Positions 17,072 through 26,293 are shown, counted from the stretch's first letter. The stretch is 64,000 nt of DNA from Pseudoalteromonas lipolytica (GCF_001306915.1 NZ_LJTC01000004.1:1-64000), one strand, 5' to 3'. Numbers and translations: made by a program. The notes: a model not told the origin generated them from the letters alone.

Positions 17072-20000
17072 TTAAAAGTCAGTCGGTGCTGGTGGCACGG
17101 TGAGTGGCTTTTTCGGGTTGTCTTTTAGCTCTTTTAATAGCTCTTCTACGGCACGTTCAATCGATGGATCTTTACCTTGGTAGATTAACTCTGGGCGGTC
17201 AACAACCTTGATATCTGGAGTGACACCTTCGTTTTCGATGATCCAGTTGCCATCGTTATCTAAAATGCGGAATGTTGCCGCGATAACTTGGCCGCCATCG
17301 ACAAGGCTTGGGTTACCCGAAATACCAATTAATCCACCCCAAGTACGGGTACCAATAAGCTTACCTAACCCCGCTTGGCGGAAGTAGTAAGGAATAGCAT
17401 CACCGCCAGAACTTGAGTAACCATTGATCAGCATGGCTTTTGGACCATCATGAGCAAATTGTGGTGTTTTCGTAGGCTCAACACCGCGGCGCTTCCAGTA
17501 GTTAAGCGGTTTACGAGCAAGCCAAGTGATCATGTGCTCAGGAATAAAGCCACCGCCATTGTATCGGTCATCAATAATCATGGCGTCTTTGATGGTTTGC
17601 GGCATGTAGTTTTTGAACATGGCGCGGTTACCTTCGTAGGCTGTATTTGGTAAGTGAACATAACCAATACGGCCATTTGATAGCTTATCAACGTAGGCTG
17701 CACGAGAGTTAACCCAGTCTAAATAACGCAAACCTTGCTCGCTGGAGACAGGCTTAACGGTAACTTGCCATGCACCTTTGCTGCGCGGCTTACTGTTAAG
17801 AACTAACTCAACTTGCTCACCTTGAGTGTTCTCTAGTAGTTCGTAGAAGTTAGCTACGTCTTTTACTGAGCGGCCATTTACGGCAATGATGTAGTCGCCG
17901 TTATGTGCTTTTACCCCTGTTGTGCCAAGTGGTGAGCGGAAGTCTTCATGCCAGTTTTCACCTTGGAAGATTTGCTCAATTTTTACGTATCCAGATGGAT
18001 CGCTGGCAAGTTTTGCACCCAATAAGCCGTGCTTTTTACGCTCTGCTTTTGGCATATCGCCCGACTGCACATAAATGTGGCCTGAGTTAATTTCACCTGC
18101 GATTTCACTGAGAATGTAATCTAGGTCACTACGGTGTGAGATTGCATCAGCCATAGGTTGATACTTGGCTAAAATTGCGTCCCAATCTTGGCCGTGATGG
18201 TTTTCATCGTAGAACCAATCACGTAATGTACGCCAGCCTTCAACATACATTTGCTGCCATTCAATTTGTGGCTCAATTTTTAAGGTCATGTTACTAAGAT
18301 CTAGCTTATTCGCTGCTAGGTCTTGTTTTGCTTTAGGCTCAATTAAGCTGTAATCGTTACCCGCATGTACTAACAGGTGTTCACCGTTGCTCGAAATAGT
18401 ATAACTACGAACCCCTTTAGCCACGGTTTCAAGCTCGCTGTCGTGAGCTGTGCCTATCAATTGTAGGCCACCATTAGCCAGTGTTAGCACGCCACCTTTT
18501 ACTGCCGTTAAACCACGATAATCTCCAGCTGGCGCATTTAAAGCGGTTACACGCTGCATAAAGTCACTGCTTTGCAGGCTATTTTTCGCTTTCTTGTCGT
18601 CATCTTTTTGTTTATCGCTGACGATCGCTGTTTCATCACTTTGTAGTGCGATAAGTGGTTTGATGCTGTCATTTACGGCTGCGGCATAAATACGCGTTGC
18701 ACGATTAAACATGTAGTCAAACTCGTAGCTGCTAAAGGCTAAGTTAAAGTCGCGCTCAGAACTAAAATACAGGTATTGACCATCAGGAGAGAAAGTTGGG
18801 TTTTGCTCATTGGTCATTTCATCCGTTAAGCGAGTCACTTTCTTTTTATCAACATTGTAGTGCCACAGTGAGGCATAGCGGTTTTCATTGTTTTTCACAT
18901 ACACAATGTCTTCGCTATTTGGCGACCAAGTATATTGGCGAATGCCTTCTTCATCGTAGATGCTGGTATCAATTTTGTGTTGTTTTCCTGACTTTGCATC
19001 TATCCACCAGAGTGTGTGGTTTTTATCTGCAAATAACAGTTTTGAGCTATCTGGTGACCAAATTGGCGTAAAACGCCAAATAGTGCCGTTGCTGGTTAGC
19101 TGCTTGGTGGCATTATTTTTACTGCGATCTTTTAAGTAAATTTCGTATTCGCCACTTTCATCGCTCATATAAGCAATATAACGGCCATTTGGCGACCAAC
19201 TTGCGTCAATTTCGCGGCCTTTTGCTGTGTAAGATAAGTTACGTGTTGGGCCTTGTTTAACCGGTACGCTAAATAGCTCACCGCGGGCAGTAAAGAGTGC
19301 ACGCTTACCATCATGAGAAATCGACATTGAGTCGATAAAGTCACTCACATTTTTTGTGTACGGCATTGCGTATTGACGCACACCAGCAATGTTAATGCTC
19401 AGCTTGCTGCTTTTTTGAGTTTTTGGATCAAAGCGGTAAAGGTAACCACCGTTTTCATAAACAACGGCATTTGGGCCAGCTGATGGCCACAGTACGTCAA
19501 AGTCTTTATGGTTGGTTAGTTTTTTCGGCTCAGCGCCTTTTTGGTATTGATACAGGTTAAGGGTGTAATCACGGTCAGATACAAAGTAAATGTTGTCGCC
19601 AACCCAAGTTGGTTGCTGATCGGTAGCGCGGTTACTGGTTAGCTGCTCTGAGGTATTGTTTTTTAGATCGTAAACCCAGACATCTTGTGCACGACCGCCA
19701 CGGGTACGCTTCCAAGTACGAAATTCACGGTCAATTGGCGTGTAAACATATTTACTACCATCTGGCGAAAGCATGCCGCCACCGGTTTCTGGAATAGCCA
19801 GAGGCTGCTCAAGGCCACCGTCAGCAGGCACCATGTATGGACGACCCATACGTTTACCCCACGGTGTGCGGTTAGCACGAAATACCACATTTTTGCCATC
19901 TGGTGTCCAATCGAGAACACGATAATCAAAACCGCCGCGTGGTGGCATTGGGCCAACATCGTTGTAGTAAGTCAGTTGTTTTAAGCCAGAACCATCGCTG

Positions 20001-20287
20001 TTAATGACATAAATTTGGCGGCTGCCATTGTACTCGGCTGCAAAGGCAATGCGTTTACCGTCAGGTGAAAACTTAGGGAAGGTTTCAAAGCCAATATGGT
20101 CGGTTAAGCGTTTGCTCTCGCCAGTTTGCGTATTAGCAATGTAAATATCGCCACCGTACACAAAGGTAACGTTTTGGTTATGAATATCTGGAAAGCGCAG
20201 TAAGCGCGTGTCTTTAGTTTCGTAAGCTGATGCCCAAGGCGCCAGTGTCGCAGCCATGGCCAGTGCCAACGTTGTTAGTTTTTTCAT
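17072..20287 (-). CDS. Tricorn-type protease, exported (peptidase family S41)
   Basis: A 1071-residue periplasmic peptidase related to archaeal tricorn. Signal peptide (cleavage near PWASA-YET); then two beta-propeller regions made of WD40/PD40-like blades with repeated SPDGKRIAF-type motifs (about 25-650), a tricorn C1 helical domain (WYVEGWRTLRDWFYDENHHG region), a PDZ domain (about 770-840, GDYIIAVNGRSVKDV) and a C-terminal S41 core with the serine in INGYSSSGGDAI and a candidate His in SGHIYVQSG. The ATG at 20287 is chosen because the signal peptide starts there and AGGAT precedes it; a longer frame adds 40 non-family residues. Likely trims peptides in the periplasm. A degenerate Zur-like dyad lies 25-40 bp upstream, too weak to call. 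Confidence 0.9.
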   Translation of the reverse strand: MKKLTTLALAMAATLAPWASAYETKDTRLLRFPDIHNQNVTFVYGGDIYIANTQTGESKRLTDHIGFETFPKFSPDGKRIAFAAEYNGSRQIYVINSDGSGLKQLTYYNDVGPMPPRGGFDYRVLDWTPDGKNVVFRANRTPWGKRMGRPYMVPADGGLEQPLAIPETGGGMLSPDGSKYVYTPIDREFRTWKRTRGGRAQDVWVYDLKNNTSEQLTSNRATDQQPTWVGDNIYFVSDRDYTLNLYQYQKGAEPKKLTNHKDFDVLWPSAGPNAVVYENGGYLYRFDPKTQKSSKLSINIAGVRQYAMPYTKNVSDFIDSMSISHDGKRALFTARGELFSVPVKQGPTRNLSYTAKGREIDASWSPNGRYIAYMSDESGEYEIYLKDRSKNNATKQLTSNGTIWRFTPIWSPDSSKLLFADKNHTLWWIDAKSGKQHKIDTSIYDEEGIRQYTWSPNSEDIVYVKNNENRYASLWHYNVDKKKVTRLTDEMTNEQNPTFSPDGQYLYFSSERDFNLAFSSYEFDYMFNRATRIYAAAVNDSIKPLIALQSDETAIVSDKQKDDDKKAKNSLQSSDFMQRVTALNAPAGDYRGLTAVKGGVLTLANGGLQLIGTAHDSELETVAKGVRSYTISSNGEHLLVHAGNDYSLIEPKAKQDLAANKLDLSNMTLKIEPQIEWQQMYVEGWRTLRDWFYDENHHGQDWDAILAKYQPMADAISHRSDLDYILSEIAGEINSGHIYVQSGDMPKAERKKHGLLGAKLASDPSGYVKIEQIFQGENWHEDFRSPLGTTGVKAHNGDYIIAVNGRSVKDVANFYELLENTQGEQVELVLNSKPRSKGAWQVTVKPVSSEQGLRYLDWVNSRAAYVDKLSNGRIGYVHLPNTAYEGNRAMFKNYMPQTIKDAMIIDDRYNGGGFIPEHMITWLARKPLNYWKRRGVEPTKTPQFAHDGPKAMLINGYSSSGGDAIPYYFRQAGLGKLIGTRTWGGLIGISGNPSLVDGGQVIAATFRILDNDGNWIIENEGVTPDIKVVDRPELIYQGKDPSIERAVEELLKELKDNPKKPLTVPPAPTDF

Positions 20288-20380
20288 GGGATTACATCCT
20301 ATTTTGGGAACTGTTACATCATAACTATTCAGTTTTAAATAGCGATGCAGTTGCGATGAAAGTCTGTTACAAAATATGAA

Positions 20381-20412
20381 TAAAAAAAGGTTGGCACTAA
20401 ATGCCAACCTTT
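20381..20412 (-). terminator. Terminator of the znuD-aztD-like operon
   Basis: On the minus strand AAAGGTTGGCA pairs with TGCCAACCTTT (11-bp perfect stem, 5-nt loop), followed by seven T, 33 bp after the stop of the AztD-like gene. Confidence 0.88.
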
Positions 20413-20444
20413 GCGAGCTATGTCATACCATAAAACATAACTTC

Positions 20445-21818
20445 TTAGTGGTCGTGATCGTCACTTTCTTCTGCAATACCTAACCAAGTGATAGCGCTTG
20501 GTGCAAAAGTCAGTTCAAGATCACCTTCAATTTCAAGATCTTCGATATGTACTTTTAGTACGTGCTGAGCGATAGGGTCAGCAACGTAAGCAAACTCACT
20601 ATTTTGTGACACAGTCATGCTGAAGTTCATGCCCTCTGGCATCGTTGTTACGTCTTCTTCAGTGATATCTACTTTACCGGCAAGCTCCCAGTGCATGTGG
20701 CCGTCGTGCTCATGAGCTTCAAGCACGTTTAAAAAGCCTAAGCTATCAAGCACTAAAAAGTGCTCTCCGCTTGCTGAGAATGAGTAAGATACTGCACTTG
20801 CGCCTTCATCAAGCTGCCACTCAAGTACTTCCATTTCAGCTTCGCTTGGATTGATACTTACAAATACACCTGATGCAATTGCAATGAAGCTTTCGCTACC
20901 TTCATGGCCATATAATGTGCCAATACGTGTATCACCTAGCGCATCTATATTTGCGATTTTTTCTGCATGATATTCATCATCATGCTGGTGGGCTACCAGT
21001 ACACCGTCACCACAACCAAATGCTACATAATCATGGTTTTGCGCTGCACCGTGTAAATCTGGGCAAGTAACTTCAAATGTTTGTTCAAGCTCATATTCAC
21101 CGTCATGAAGGTGGAAAACACCCACTTGATCCGGCAGGATTTTAGCGTTTGAAGTGCTTTCGCTATCCGCACGACGCAATGTTGCAACTAGGTGCTCGCC
21201 ACGAGGCTCTGCAACACCGTGCATATTGATGTCGTACTGAATACCTGCAAGCGTCTCTGTTTCGTTTGTAATATCGTTATCAGTTAACACTTCTACTGAG
21301 GCAACTGTACCTGCGTCGGCATTACCATCGTAAAACACGGCCATTTGGCCATCATGTTTAACGATGTGAGTAGGGCGGCTGCCAGTTGTTAGCTCGTAGT
21401 CACTAAATGCTGGACCTTGTTTATAGTCATGTAAATGCTCGCCATGATCTTCACGCCATAAACCGCCATCGATAAAACCTAAGTAATCTTGGTTACGGTT
21501 AGCAATAACCGCATAACGGTAGCTTGGTGAAACATTTAGTGAGCTTGATTCATGAGTAAGCGAAAACGTTTCTAGTAACGAGTCGTCATCTAAATCAAAA
21601 ATATTCGCTTCGTTGCTATCTGCTGCTAAAACCGCTAAACGACCCATTGAGTCAATGGTATAGCCATCGTCATGATCGTGATCATGGTCATCACCACCGT
21701 CGTCTGGAACCTCAATAGGATCTTTCTCAACAATATTTGTTTCTGCATCACCACATGCGGTGATCAGGGTGCTACTAATTGCCAGTGCCAATAGTTTTAA
21801 TCTAAATAAGTGTGTCAT
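20445..21818 (-). CDS. AztD-like zinc-binding beta-propeller lipoprotein
   Basis: A 457-residue lipoprotein (lipobox ITAC, Cys22). After the anchor comes a short His/Asp-rich tail (DDHDHDHDD at about 43-51), the sort of flexible zinc-catching segment described for the periplasmic zinc chaperone AztD. The rest folds as a beta-propeller (RLAVLAADSNEANIFDLDD, HIVKHDGQMAVFYDGNA, CPDLHGAAQNHDYVAFGCGDG) and ends with EESDDHDH. It lies 28 bp downstream of the ZnuD-like receptor gene and presumably receives zinc from it. Start ATG at 21818, preceded by AAAGGAAA. No AztABC transporter is next to it, so the inner-membrane partner must be elsewhere. Confidence 0.75.
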   Translation of the reverse strand: MTHLFRLKLLALAISSTLITACGDAETNIVEKDPIEVPDDGGDDHDHDHDDGYTIDSMGRLAVLAADSNEANIFDLDDDSLLETFSLTHESSSLNVSPSYRYAVIANRNQDYLGFIDGGLWREDHGEHLHDYKQGPAFSDYELTTGSRPTHIVKHDGQMAVFYDGNADAGTVASVEVLTDNDITNETETLAGIQYDINMHGVAEPRGEHLVATLRRADSESTSNAKILPDQVGVFHLHDGEYELEQTFEVTCPDLHGAAQNHDYVAFGCGDGVLVAHQHDDEYHAEKIANIDALGDTRIGTLYGHEGSESFIAIASGVFVSINPSEAEMEVLEWQLDEGASAVSYSFSASGEHFLVLDSLGFLNVLEAHEHDGHMHWELAGKVDITEEDVTTMPEGMNFSMTVSQNSEFAYVADPIAQHVLKVHIEDLEIEGDLELTFAPSAITWLGIAEESDDHDH

Positions 21819-21846
21819 GTAAGTTTCCTTTATTTGTAATTTTGTT

Positions 21847-24270
21847 TTAGAAGTAGCCGCGAACACCAAGCGCAAAACTACGCCCTGGACGTGGTGCTAT
21901 ATCTTTTAAAAATGAGCTATGAACGCGGGCTTCTGTGTCCGTTAAGTTAGTGCCTTTTAGGTAAAGTGAGACGTCTTGGTTCAATACCGATAAGTCATAA
22001 GAAATACTGGCATCAACAAGGGTATAGCCGTCTGTTGTGGTTTCTTCTTGTGCTATGCGGTCTTGTTCTTGGTAGCGCGTAACGTGAATATTTGCCGTTA
22101 GGTTTTCGGTTTGATAGCTAAACTCAGTACCAAAACGCAGTGGTGGAGTACGCGGTAAATCTCCGCCGTCTTTTAGGCGCGCGCGGACATAATCAGAGAA
22201 TAAGTCGACTTTAAATTCGTCGGTTAACTGCCAAGCAACTTGCGCTTCAAAACCATGTAAAACCACGTCATCTGTTTTAAATAAATAAACAGGTAGCTCA
22301 GATGAATGATCGTGCTCATCTTCGTGAGCATGTTCATCGCCATGGTCGTGATCATGGCCACTTTCTGCGTATAGGCCTGTGTTGACCTGGTAATAATAGT
22401 TATCTACTTGGTTGTAAAACGCATTGAAGATAAAGCCAATATCACCTTCGGTTTTACGGAATGTCAGGTCGATATTATTTGCTGTTTCTAAATCGATAGC
22501 CTCTTCTGATAGCTCAAAATGACCATCATGAGTGTCGAATAGCGCACCAACTTCATAAGTTGCAGTACCAATGTGTGGGCCAAAAGATAACAGCTCAGAA
22601 GCAGACGGAGCACGCTCAGAACGCGATACCGATAAACCTAGGTTATAACCCGGTGTAAAATCCCATACCACACCTGTTGATAAACTGACCGGTGTAAACT
22701 CTTGGGCGACATCAAATACACGTGTGTAGTTTGATTCTTCGTGTCCATGATCATGGTCGTGCTCATCACCGTCTTCATCATGTGCATGGGCGCCAATGTC
22801 TGGTAAAAGTACATTGTTAGCATCAATAGTAACTCGCTCAACACGGCCACCTAATTGCACTAAAAAATCGCCAAAATGCTTTTCTTCCATAATTGCAAAA
22901 GCAATACTTTCAGTAACAGACGGAGGGGTGAAGGCTTCAGAGCCTTGTGCTTCTACATCACTTTTTTTGTAATGAAAGCTAACGCCACCATTCCACTCAT
23001 CAAATTGGCTATGCAGAATGTCAACGCGCAGCTCATTGGTTTCGTTTTTGAAGGTTGTGCCTACTACGCCGTGTTCGATTTCAGCGTGTTCGTAGTCAGT
23101 GTGGCCCGCACGTAAGTTAATTTTGCTTAGCCATTCACTGTCGATATTGTATTCACCAAGCAGCTGAACTTTGGTTTGTTCAAGATCAGCAAAAACGGCT
23201 TCTTCTTCGCTGTGCTCCTCTTCATGGTCATGTCCTTCATGCTCTTCTTCTTCACCATGAGTATGGCCAGGAATACCGTATTGGCGGTTAAACTGCTCAA
23301 CCGCAACACCAAGGTAACCTTGCTCAAATAAATAGCTAGTGCCTAAAGTAAAGCCATCTGAGTCTTCATTACTGTTTTCTACTACGTATTTTGAGCTGTG
23401 CTCTGTGTCGTCAATATCGGCGGCAACAGGTACTTCGTAATCGTCTGATTCACGCCAGAATGCATCAGCATAAAAAGCAAATGACTCTGTCCCTGTGGTA
23501 GCATTAAACGAAGCAACTTTTTGCTCATCTACAGAGTTATGTTCTAGGTTCCACTCACCGCGTGTTGTGCTATCTGTTGGTACTCGACTATCAACTACGT
23601 TGACGACACCACCAATTGCACCGCTGCCATAAAATAGAGTTGCTGGGCCACGTAATACTTCTATTTGCTGCGCCGTTGATGCTTCAGATGCCACTGAGTG
23701 GTCAGGACCAACACGTGACACATCACTGACATCTAAGCCATTTTGCGTAATTAAAACACGTGGGCCGCTTAAACCACGGATCACAGGGGTACTGGCAACC
23801 TTGGCATGAAAGTTTGTGTTAACGCCCGGTAGTTTTTCGAGGCTATCGCCAAGCGTTGATGCTTGTTGGCGTCTTAATTGTTCGCCTGATAACACACTAA
23901 CTGGTGAGGCAGATTCCATCGCTGACATATGAATCGGCGTTGCTTCAACATCAATCACTTCAATCGGTGAGCGCTTCAGATTAAAGGTTGCGCTATGGTC
24001 TTGGTCATTGGCAAGCGTGATATCACGGTGTAAGTGAGCATAACCTGGCGCTGAAATATGCAGCTCTTTTAAGCCGTTATTTAAGCCGCTGATTTCAAAC
24101 TCACCTTTGTCGTTGGTTGTTACTTTTTGATCAGAGCCTTCAAGGTCAACAGTGGCATTTGCAACCGCTTTACCTTGGTTATTTAACACAACGCCTTTGA
24201 TTGACTGCGCCAAGACACTGGCTGGTAATAACGTCGCTATGACGACAGCTATTTTTGATATGTTATTCAT
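21847..24270 (-). CDS. znuD: ZnuD-like TonB-dependent zinc receptor
   Basis: An 807-residue outer-membrane receptor. Signal peptide (cleavage near SVLA-QSI), a carboxypeptidase-regulatory-like domain at about 23-105 (IKGVVLNNQGKAVANATVDLEG), a plug domain (LPGVNTNFH, VIRGLSGPRVLI, LRGPATLFYGSGAIGGVVNVVDSR) and a barrel ending ALGVRGYF. Three barrel loops are packed with His, Asp and Glu (about residues 328-352, 497-516 and 641-661), which in ZnuD bind zinc before import. It is first in an operon with the AztD-like lipoprotein, and its promoter region has two Zur-box-like elements. It could also take up heme-free metal such as cadmium, as ZnuD can. Confidence 0.88.
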   Translation of the reverse strand: MNNISKIAVVIATLLPASVLAQSIKGVVLNNQGKAVANATVDLEGSDQKVTTNDKGEFEISGLNNGLKELHISAPGYAHLHRDITLANDQDHSATFNLKRSPIEVIDVEATPIHMSAMESASPVSVLSGEQLRRQQASTLGDSLEKLPGVNTNFHAKVASTPVIRGLSGPRVLITQNGLDVSDVSRVGPDHSVASEASTAQQIEVLRGPATLFYGSGAIGGVVNVVDSRVPTDSTTRGEWNLEHNSVDEQKVASFNATTGTESFAFYADAFWRESDDYEVPVAADIDDTEHSSKYVVENSNEDSDGFTLGTSYLFEQGYLGVAVEQFNRQYGIPGHTHGEEEEHEGHDHEEEHSEEEAVFADLEQTKVQLLGEYNIDSEWLSKINLRAGHTDYEHAEIEHGVVGTTFKNETNELRVDILHSQFDEWNGGVSFHYKKSDVEAQGSEAFTPPSVTESIAFAIMEEKHFGDFLVQLGGRVERVTIDANNVLLPDIGAHAHDEDGDEHDHDHGHEESNYTRVFDVAQEFTPVSLSTGVVWDFTPGYNLGLSVSRSERAPSASELLSFGPHIGTATYEVGALFDTHDGHFELSEEAIDLETANNIDLTFRKTEGDIGFIFNAFYNQVDNYYYQVNTGLYAESGHDHDHGDEHAHEDEHDHSSELPVYLFKTDDVVLHGFEAQVAWQLTDEFKVDLFSDYVRARLKDGGDLPRTPPLRFGTEFSYQTENLTANIHVTRYQEQDRIAQEETTTDGYTLVDASISYDLSVLNQDVSLYLKGTNLTDTEARVHSSFLKDIAPRPGRSFALGVRGYF

Positions 24271-24291
24271 TAGTTACCACTCTTTTAGTAC

Positions 24292-24333
24292 GTTATAATG
24301 TATCAATTGTGCTTTAATTGTTATAATGTATCA
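24292..24333. promoter_or_regulatory. Two identical Zur-box-like sites between divergent zinc genes
   Basis: GTTATAATGTATCA occurs twice, at 24292-24305 and 24320-24333, exactly 28 bp apart. Each matches the gammaproteobacterial Zur palindrome TGTTATANTATAACA at about 11 of 14 informative bases. They sit between the starts of the znuD-like gene (24270) and zrgA-like gene (24411), so they can control both. Confidence 0.75.
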
Positions 24334-24410
24334 AGTGTGAATCGATGAATGAGTTTTATTCTTTTTTGTAACAGCATATTTATAGTGAGGTAAATGGAGT
24401 GGTTCGGGTT

Positions 24411-24917
24411 ATGAAAGCAGCAAAATTAGCAGTGCTGTGCTTTATGGTTGGATGTATTTTTTCAGCTCAAGGGCATCAACACCATCACCATTCACATGGT
24501 GAGGGAGTGCTTTTTGTGGTTCATGATCAAGATAAGTGGCAGGTTAAGTTCATTTTACCGGCTGGAGATATTTTTGGCTTTGAACATCAACCCGAAACAG
24601 CTGAACAAAAGCAAGTCATTAAAAAAACATTAGCCCAATTAGCAAATTCAAAGCAGTTAGTAACATTTAACGCCGAATGTAAGCTTATTCATGCTAAATT
24701 TGAAAACCCATTTGAGCATCACACTCATCATGCACATCAAGACCTTGAAGTTGAATACTCGTTTAGCTGTGATAAGCCCGTTTCTAAAGTCACTGTGACT
24801 CTATTTGCATGGACTGAAGCCATATCTGTTATCGAGGCGCAGTGGATCACAGAGCAAGCGCAAGGTATAGCAGAGCTGACTGCAACAAAGCCTTATATTG
24901 AGTGGCCGCATGAATAA
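24411..24917 (+). CDS. zrgA: ZrgA-like periplasmic zinc-uptake protein (DUF2796)
   Basis: A 168-residue exported protein of the DUF2796 family, whose Vibrio member ZrgA is Zur-repressed and helps zinc uptake. The signal peptide ends near FSAQG and is followed at once by HQHHHHSHGEG; a second His cluster EHHTHHAHQD lies at about residues 105-114. The rest carries the family pattern LPAGDIFGFEHQPETAEQK. ATG 24411 is used here; GTG 24399 with GAGG upstream is equally possible and adds four residues. A six-codon frame from ATG 24394 ends TGA overlapping the 24411 start. The gene's stop overlaps the zur start by 8 bp. Confidence 0.83.
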   Translation: MKAAKLAVLCFMVGCIFSAQGHQHHHHSHGEGVLFVVHDQDKWQVKFILPAGDIFGFEHQPETAEQKQVIKKTLAQLANSKQLVTFNAECKLIHAKFENPFEHHTHHAHQDLEVEYSFSCDKPVSKVTVTLFAWTEAISVIEAQWITEQAQGIAELTATKPYIEWPHE

Positions 24918-25377
24918 ACAGCGATTAACCAGCACACTTAATAAAGCAAAGCAGGTTTGCCTTGAGCATGGCAGAAAATTCACCGTTCAGCGCAAGCAGA
25001 TACTGCAAATATTACTAACCACAGACGTGCCGCTATCAGCATACGAGTTGGCCAGTTGCTACAAGCTGCGCACAAGCTCTAGTGTATCTGTTATGTCTGT
25101 TTATCGAATCTTGAGCTTTTTGGAGTCGGTAAACCTTGTTCGCAGGCTTAATAGTGCTAACAAATATATCGCTTACGGTACCGACAGTGAGGTTTTTAAG
25201 CGTGAGATTTCTTTGTTTTTGATTTGCCGTCATTGCCAAAAAGTTGAGACTTTAGCGGTTTCACAAAGTGATGTTGCAAAGCTTTTCCCTCACTTTGCTG
25301 ATGTGGGCTTTACCTCACAAACAAAGCAATTTGAAATGATGGGGGTATGTAGTGAGTGCCAAGCTAAACTTGCTTGA
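24910..25377 (+). CDS. zur: Zinc-uptake regulator Zur (Fur family)
   Basis: A 155-residue Fur-family repressor: winged helix (about 20-85; FTVQRKQILQILLTTDVPLSAYEL, SVMSVYRILSFLESVNLVRRL) and dimerisation domain with the structural-zinc pairs C106-RH-C109 and C147-SE-C150. Translation starts at ATG 24910 inside the end of zrgA, so the two are coupled and the regulator is probably autoregulated by the boxes at 24292-24333. Unusual: the stretch before the first CxxC has no histidine, and the FEMMGVC segment has Met where E. coli Zur has a His (EAHGLC), so the sensing zinc site may be built differently. Assignment as Zur rather than Fur rests on the operon and boxes. Confidence 0.85.
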   Translation: MNKQRLTSTLNKAKQVCLEHGRKFTVQRKQILQILLTTDVPLSAYELASCYKLRTSSSVSVMSVYRILSFLESVNLVRRLNSANKYIAYGTDSEVFKREISLFLICRHCQKVETLAVSQSDVAKLFPHFADVGFTSQTKQFEMMGVCSECQAKLA

Positions 25378-25422
25378 TGCACTTTTTATAATTCATGTGT
25401 TCTATTTTTTAGGAATTTTTCA

Positions 25423-25836
25423 GTGAAATTACAATTAATGATGGATAAGTTTGCCATCGGGTTATCAGCTATGTGTGCGATTCACTGCTTAGCTGTGCCA
25501 GTATTATTAGTTTTATTACCAAGTGCCGCTGCACTGGGTTTAGGTAACGAGCAATTTCATTTTTGGATGTTGGCAGCAGTGTTGCCAAGTAGCTTATTAG
25601 CGCTATTTTTAGGGTGTAAAAAACATAAACGATATCAATTATTTATACTGGGGGTTGTGGGTCTTGCTCTATTATTGTCGGCTGTAGTATTAGGCGAAAA
25701 TATCATTGGTGAAGCTGGTGAGAAAGTGCTGACCTTATTAGGGTCGTTATTTGTAATTGCAGGGCATTGGCTTAACTTTCGCTTATGTAATACAAAAGTA
25801 GATGAACACTGCCCTTGTCCTAGCGAACAGCGATAG
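25423..25836 (+). CDS. MerC-family membrane protein
   Basis: A 137-residue inner-membrane protein with four hydrophobic segments (about 9-33, 45-63, 68-88, 98-118) and the MerC-type cysteine pair in MCAIHCLAVP at the first helix, a second Cys in LGCKK and a C-terminal CPCP. MerC proteins bring mercuric ion across the membrane, but relatives in zinc loci may move zinc. Start GTG at 25423 with AGGAA about 8 bases before. It lies 45 bp after zur with no terminator seen, so likely part of the zrgA-zur operon. Confidence 0.75.
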   Translation: MKLQLMMDKFAIGLSAMCAIHCLAVPVLLVLLPSAAALGLGNEQFHFWMLAAVLPSSLLALFLGCKKHKRYQLFILGVVGLALLLSAVVLGENIIGEAGEKVLTLLGSLFVIAGHWLNFRLCNTKVDEHCPCPSEQR

Positions 25837-25872
25837 GTTGCAGAATAAAATTGAGTAATGAGTGTTTAACTG

Positions 25873-26016
25873 ATGACTTTAATTAGAGAGCTTTTTAATC
25901 GGCAGATACTTGAATTAGTGCTGATGATAACGATTGCAGCGGTGATCACCGCCTTTATTCCCGCAATAGAAGCTTATAAGCAGGCCCTACATACAAGCTT
26001 GTCGGCCAATAAGTGA
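25873..26016 (+). CDS. Possible 47-residue single-pass membrane peptide
   Basis: ATG 25873 to TGA 26016 encodes a basic/amphipathic start (MTLIRELFNRQ), one hydrophobic helix (ILELVLMITIAAVITAFIPAI) and a polar tail (EAYKQALHTSLSANK). That layout is typical for small membrane proteins. It follows the MerC-like gene by 36 bp in the same direction. The ribosome site is weak (GAG only), and no homologue is known to me. Confidence 0.45.
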   Translation: MTLIRELFNRQILELVLMITIAAVITAFIPAIEAYKQALHTSLSANK

Positions 26017-26047
26017 TTGACCAACACGCTTGTTCAGTAAAACTGAT

Positions 26048-26293
26048 TTACTTGTAGAATACTTCTACAGTCCCTTTTACTTTTAATAGTAAAGGTTGGC
26101 CGCGGCGATCAAGCGCTTTTGGTGAAGCGATTTTGATCCAGCCTTCGCTGATATTGTATTCTTCAACGTCAAAACGCTCTTTGCCGTTAAGTTTTACACC
26201 AATTTCATGCTCGAAAACTTCTTCCACATAAAATTTACTACGTGGGTTGATAGAAAGTTGGTTTGGTAATTCTGGTTTTTGTGTATCAGTCAT
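26048..26293 (-). CDS. DUF3297 family protein
   Basis: An 81-residue cytoplasmic protein with the DUF3297 pattern LPNQLSINPRSKF, VEEYNISEGWIKIASPKALDRRGQP and a C-terminal VEVFYK. Function unknown. The ATG at 26293 (MTDTQKPELP) fits family starts better than an ATG five codons upstream. It is convergent with the zrgA-zur operon and separate from it. Confidence 0.85.
   Translation of the reverse strand: MTDTQKPELPNQLSINPRSKFYVEEVFEHEIGVKLNGKERFDVEEYNISEGWIKIASPKALDRRGQPLLLKVKGTVEVFYK

Noticed and set aside
20312..20326. Zur box before the tricorn-type protease
   Set aside because: TGTTACATCATAACT has two mismatches in the arms and lies only about 25 bp from the start codon; too weak beside the perfect boxes elsewhere.
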